Assembly (NCBI GenBank): GCA_038248985.1
Contig: JBBRWV010000079.1
Location: 1 to 17,794 of the forward strand
DNA length: 17,794 nt
Source: JBBRWV01 sp038248985
GTDB lineage: Bacteria > Planctomycetota > Phycisphaerae > WQYP01
Direction of reading: 5' to 3'
In this document: piece after piece, positions 15,601-17,794 of the stretch
Position numbering within the stretch: position 1 is the first letter of the stretch
Layout of the letters: every line of letters starts with the position of its first letter
The notes under the pieces: generated by a model
What the model was told of the DNA's origin: nothing
Databases searched by the model: none
What the model saw: the letters and a program-made list of their open reading frames with translations, nothing else
Position numbers and translations under genes: made by a program

Positions 15601-17419
15601 TCTTCCACACCGGCGTCGTGTTCAACACCGGCTGGTACATCTCGCTCGGATCCCGCAGCTTCTTCGCCGATTCCGTAATCTGCAGCCAGATGATCCGCCC
15701 CGCGTTCGCATCAATTGCGCAATCCGCACCCTGGTTCGTGCTCACGTACAACACGTCATCCACCAGCGTCGGCAACGACAACTTCTGATTTCCCGCCATG
15801 TACCCGTAGTATCCCCCCGCGGATCCCGAACAAATGTAACACGCCCACGTCGGCTCACCTGTCTCCCGATCCAACCGCACCAGGTACATCTGCGTGAACG
15901 ACGCATCTCCCTGCTTCCGCGCCATCACAAAAACTCCCTGCCGCGTCACCAGAGGCGATCCAATAAACGTCAACGTCCCTTTCGCATCCGTCTTCACCGT
16001 GTGCGCCACCCGCGACCACACCTCCTGACCTGTGGACCGGTTGATGCTCACTATCCGCGTGCTTACCTGCAGCCCCGCAGGGTAGTAATTCGGCGTTCGT
16101 GTCGTTTGTGGCACCGTCGGTGCCGGCATCAGCGCATAGACGTTGTCCCCATACACCGTCACCGAATCATGCGTATTCGTCGCGAACTGTATGCCGTAAT
16201 TGTTCGCGTAATTCCGACGTTCCTGCTCGTTCATCCGCGGTATCGGCTGCGCCGGATACGCCCACAACATCGACCCCGCGTTCGCCGACAACGCCACCAC
16301 CCGCTCCCCCGTGTGAATAAACAACGTCCCGTTCGATAAAGCTGGGAAACTGTTCAGCGACTGCTGATTCGGATCCACCGGCGGTTGCCTGCCATAGCTG
16401 CGCATCACCACCGGGTTAGCCGCTGGCTTCCCCTTGCTCACCCCGCTGACCGCCGGATCTTCCAAATCCACGCCCCACAATCGCGCCCCCGCCGAAGAAT
16501 TCACCTTCAACAATCCATCCCGGCTCGCCGCCCCGCCAAACGTCGGCCACTCGTCCTCCGCCACCGTAATACGCTCCCACGATGCCCCCGCCAACTTCTC
16601 CTCCAGCACCTTCAGCAAGTCCACCTTCTCCCCATCGACCACCCCCATCGCCGCTTTGAAATCCTTCGCCAATCGATCCCGATAGCGCTTCGCCCCCGCC
16701 GCATTACCCGATAATTTCTCCGCCAGGGATGCCCGGAAAAGCAGCTCTGCCTGCGCCCCCTTCGACTTCGGATGCGTCATCAACATCTGCCACGTCCGAC
16801 CCGCCGTCGAAAACTCCCCACGCTCAAAATACCATTCCGCCGCCATCCCCAAACCCCGATGCGCCGCGCTCGACGGATAATAACGATCGCACGCCTTCAC
16901 CAGCCCCGCCAAATCCCGCGTCGCTATCGCCGTCTCCACCAGCCCCTCCGCCACCGTCCCGTAAAATTGATCGTACATCCCCTGCTGCACCGCCGGCACC
17001 GCCAGCAATTTCTCCCGCACGTAATCCGTAATCGACACGTACGAGTCATTATTCAAATACACCAGCTTCTGCCCGAAATTATCGATGATGTCCTGAAACG
17101 CCGGGATCGCTTCCTTCGGCCGGTTCTGCGAAGCCAACCGGATCGCCACCCGCAGCCTCTCCACTGACTGAAATGAATCATCCACATACACCTGCGCCCC
17201 CGAGTCCGCCGCTCGATCCATCAGCCCGCCCGGATTATTGGCATCCGCCCCCTGCGTCGCCGCCCGCGGCCGCGGCGCATCCGCCGGCTCACCCGGCTCC
17301 GCCCCCAACTGCCCAATCTCCAAGCCCCCCGTCGTCGTCAATATCGCCAGCGCCAATATCTGCGTCACCTTCGCTCGCGCGATCCGTGTACCAGCAATCC
17401 GAGTTTGTGTGTGCGTCAA
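12641..17419 (-). CDS. Giant exported protein with TPR-like and PQQ-like beta-propeller domains
   Basis: About 1,592 residues from a TTG start at 17419, chosen because GGGAGG sits six bases upstream; ATG starts further up lack such a site and would bury the signal. The N-terminus has arginines and a hydrophobic run (VTQILALAILTTTGG, about residues 18-32), read as a signal peptide or anchor. Residues about 75-270 are helical TPR-like repeats (RLRVAIRLASQNRPKEAIPA). About 325-750 form a PQQ/BamB-like propeller (ERVVALSANAGSMLWAYP, IVSINRSTGQEVWS, YLVRLDRETGEPTW, LLIMDPTNGKTV). A TPR block follows at about 780-1050 (DPEPYLSLAEIAFRTNHYEL). A second propeller-like part lies at about 1100-1590 (EMMAYDIATGKPAW, TYYVVDAESGKFRK, SELLCLSQEGGETRW). 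Such proteins occur in planctomycetes with unknown role; a cell-envelope scaffold or assembly role is inferred from the domains. No PQQ-dehydrogenase catalytic residues or enzyme domain were recognised. Confidence 0.85.
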   Translation of the reverse strand: MTHTQTRIAGTRIARAKVTQILALAILTTTGGLEIGQLGAEPGEPADAPRPRAATQGADANNPGGLMDRAADSGAQVYVDDSFQSVERLRVAIRLASQNRPKEAIPAFQDIIDNFGQKLVYLNNDSYVSITDYVREKLLAVPAVQQGMYDQFYGTVAEGLVETAIATRDLAGLVKACDRYYPSSAAHRGLGMAAEWYFERGEFSTAGRTWQMLMTHPKSKGAQAELLFRASLAEKLSGNAAGAKRYRDRLAKDFKAAMGVVDGEKVDLLKVLEEKLAGASWERITVAEDEWPTFGGAASRDGLLKVNSSAGARLWGVDLEDPAVSGVSKGKPAANPVVMRSYGRQPPVDPNQQSLNSFPALSNGTLFIHTGERVVALSANAGSMLWAYPAQPIPRMNEQERRNYANNYGIQFATNTHDSVTVYGDNVYALMPAPTVPQTTRTPNYYPAGLQVSTRIVSINRSTGQEVWSRVAHTVKTDAKGTLTFIGSPLVTRQGVFVMARKQGDASFTQMYLVRLDRETGEPTWACYICSGSAGGYYGYMAGNQKLSLPTLVDDVLYVSTNQGADCAIDANAGRIIWLQITESAKKLRDPSEMYQPVLNTTPVWKINPPLVYGDKVVTQESGGNIRVYERWNGRLLASLNRKKFDNPDVLAGLIGSNLVVVGTKVSSIDLDRILDPALAPTWTENIPASNETGKQQGRPFLARNSMYIPFEKGLLIMDPTNGKTVDYALWPKNEKDQAGKPGNLLVTSEQIVVVTDKEVTGYSRWETARDNRLLKIKEKPTDPEPYLSLAEIAFRTNHYELAVENMGKSVELATAPGSGASADLLGRLYRTNLNFAEQLLGKADEAQRDSGRFYYTQCKLTARTPEQQAEWRLCMAQLSLAQKNVDEAATLFNEVMTDAGMRQAPYQRGEAVSRAGVTAEQNMRTLVEKNTPEVYKRFEDQAAVLLATAETAKDVAGFAGLVDAYPNSQAAIKAAGLLAGANRERADWAAQVKSLRWLYTRVNGDAKAQVTADLAQAHFQMKRFAASVSWTERGLRQHKDYKWTDAGTKKAMTFAGLKEQLREAGALVSDGRLATLPIAPAGSEGKEIEDVLMDGSSILSEKGKEMGITGALMMPIEAAVAQQRPEVLLINNGGKIRIFKSETMSELTAAGPIDIGNSFPVAVLGYAGDYAVLLQAKKMMFLNMKTLKLVPTGVPFETNAAMMQTQWQTGMQVRNFAVQQAQMAGQMNLATYVDSEGTNLNNPYIQQALIGLDSELLRIFAFNQLSRMGGRDVAFANIRIVNDKVIVIVNREMMAYDIATGKPAWVDSAGKPVQVKLPEGHPSVILGNEDLITVQMDNIDRATPTYYVVDAESGKFRKQIKLSDERGLWRTMSEDGTLFVVTDQAVSAYDLFADHSKPLWRRDDLRTKFATATALSMDGLIFVNANSELLCLSQEGGETRWPQPRSGPIRLTFPTGQGQQSLFLRSVVDGDTVIFQSSQGMASYYTYPQASSEDQKAWDGAMAAQRTPPLNNFQLSDPYVVVLASGPMGSTQRAVNLMFYNRKGGVLKLNKELVRSPNDREGPQVRSWQVLDNGIALEFNGKTYMYRGKKQ

Positions 17420-17425
17420 CTGACA

Positions 17426-17431
17426 CCTCCC
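17426..17431 (-). promoter_or_regulatory. Shine-Dalgarno site fixing the TTG start of the giant gene
   Basis: On the minus strand GGGAGG is followed by six bases and then TTG at 17419. It is the only strong site near the 5' end of this frame and decides the start. An ATG overlapping the same site opens a frame of only five codons. Confidence 0.7.
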
Positions 17432-17550
17432 ATGGGACCAAAGGGGTTCTGCGCCAAAGCCTGGCGAGTTTGCCATTATATCGTTGCCGCCCACCCCGTC
17501 GCGTTGCAACCCCCCCCATCAATTTCCCAATCCCCAAAACCTCCAGCCCG

Positions 17551-17606
17551 TCCTCGTCGTCCTTCGTTGTCATAGGTGGTCCTTCGTGTCCTTCGTGATC
17601 CTCGTG
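17551..17606. repeat. Degenerate TCCTTCGTG tandem repeats
   Basis: Units of about nine bases recur: TCCTCGTCG and TCCTTCGTTG at 17551-17569, then TCCTTCGTG at 17580-17588, again at 17589-17597, and ATCCTCGTG at 17598-17606. The complementary form is CACGAAGGA. I recall such motifs from intergenic regions of planctomycetes, Verrucomicrobia and Chloroflexi. The rest of the gap from 17432 to 17677 shows no gene. Confidence 0.6.
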
Positions 17607-17677
17607 TTTAGGTCATCGTCCGACGTCGCCGCACCTCTCCCCTTGCATCCTCCCCCCAACCCTCCCACAATCCCCCC

Positions 17678-17761
17678 ATGTCCTTCCTCCACCCAAACCT
17701 CGCCGCCCTCCGCCTCACCAACCCTGCCCTCGCCCTCACCCTCGCATCCACCGCCATGGGG
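17678..17761 (+). CDS. 5' end of a plus-strand gene cut by the contig end
   Basis: An ATG at 17678 opens a frame (MSFLHPNLAALRLTNPALAL, then TLASTAMG) whose codon choice (CTC, GCC, ACC) matches the real genes of the window. It continues until the poly-G run destroys the sequence. The NLAALRLTNPALA start is reminiscent of glycosyltransferase-like proteins of the DUF115/MptE-like group, but 28 codons are too few for a call. No ribosome binding site is seen. It is divergent from the giant propeller gene. Confidence 0.4.
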
Positions 17762-17794
17762 CGGGGGGGGGGGGGGGGGGGGGGGGGCGGGGGG
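17761..17794. other. Poly-G terminal run, likely artefact
   Basis: The last 34 bases are G except for a C at 17762 and one at 17788. This is the pattern of dark-cycle poly-G from two-colour sequencing carried into an assembly end. It should not be translated or used for homology. Confidence 0.85.

Overview
The window reads as a chromosomal contig from a GC-rich bacterium, most likely a planctomycete (Phycisphaerae or a relative), with Verrucomicrobiota as the main alternative. This is an inference from several things seen together: coding sequence packed with CTC, GCC and CGC codons, a coaE-rho pair in which Rho carries a long N-terminal extension, a very large secreted protein mixing TPR-like and PQQ-like propeller repeats, and CCTTCGTG-type tandem intergenic repeats. 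There is no rRNA, tRNA, CRISPR array, intact insertion sequence or phage module. Both ends are low complexity, and the right end is an almost pure G run that looks like a sequencing or assembly artefact.

Left part (1-8833). A DUF2339-type polytopic membrane protein, cut off at the window start, converges on a minus-strand cluster. Read from 8833 leftwards, the cluster holds a beta-phosphoglucomutase-like HAD phosphatase, a small HEHVHVRQ-motif protein, a GT39-like membrane glycosyltransferase, a secreted GH5-like TIM-barrel protein broken by a one-base frameshift in a C7 tract, dephospho-CoA kinase (coaE) and transcription termination factor Rho (rho). An intrinsic terminator follows rho. Gaps of about 20-55 bp among the first five genes suggest co-transcription, so carbohydrate/envelope genes appear to sit upstream of the housekeeping coaE-rho pair.

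Middle (8834-12565). A divergent intergenic region holds an orphan terminator-like hairpin. It is followed by a 45-codon ORF with a strong ribosome binding site and then aroF, a type I-beta DAHP synthase that starts the shikimate pathway. After a UUCG-loop hairpin comes a short islet (about 10.33-10.93 kb) of clearly lower GC. It contains a cysteine-rich reading frame split by a single in-frame TAG. Next come an alternating GTGCCA/TGGCAC inverted-repeat cluster and a small coiled-coil protein that looks like a toxin-antitoxin antitoxin, whose overlapping partner frame is only 16 codons long. A beta-class carbonic anhydrase then converges on a NifU C-terminal-domain Fe-S scaffold protein.

Right part (12641-17794). 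A single minus-strand gene of about 1,592 codons, starting at TTG behind a near-perfect Shine-Dalgarno, encodes an exported protein with a propeller-TPR-propeller layout. Upstream lie CCTTCGTG repeats and the first codons of a divergent plus-strand gene that runs into the poly-G contig end.

No complete new defence or mobile system is visible. The best leads are the amber-split cysteine-rich gene with the neighbouring antitoxin-like orphan, the orphan hairpin plus micro-ORF in front of aroF, the repeat-bearing Rho extension, and the giant propeller/TPR protein.
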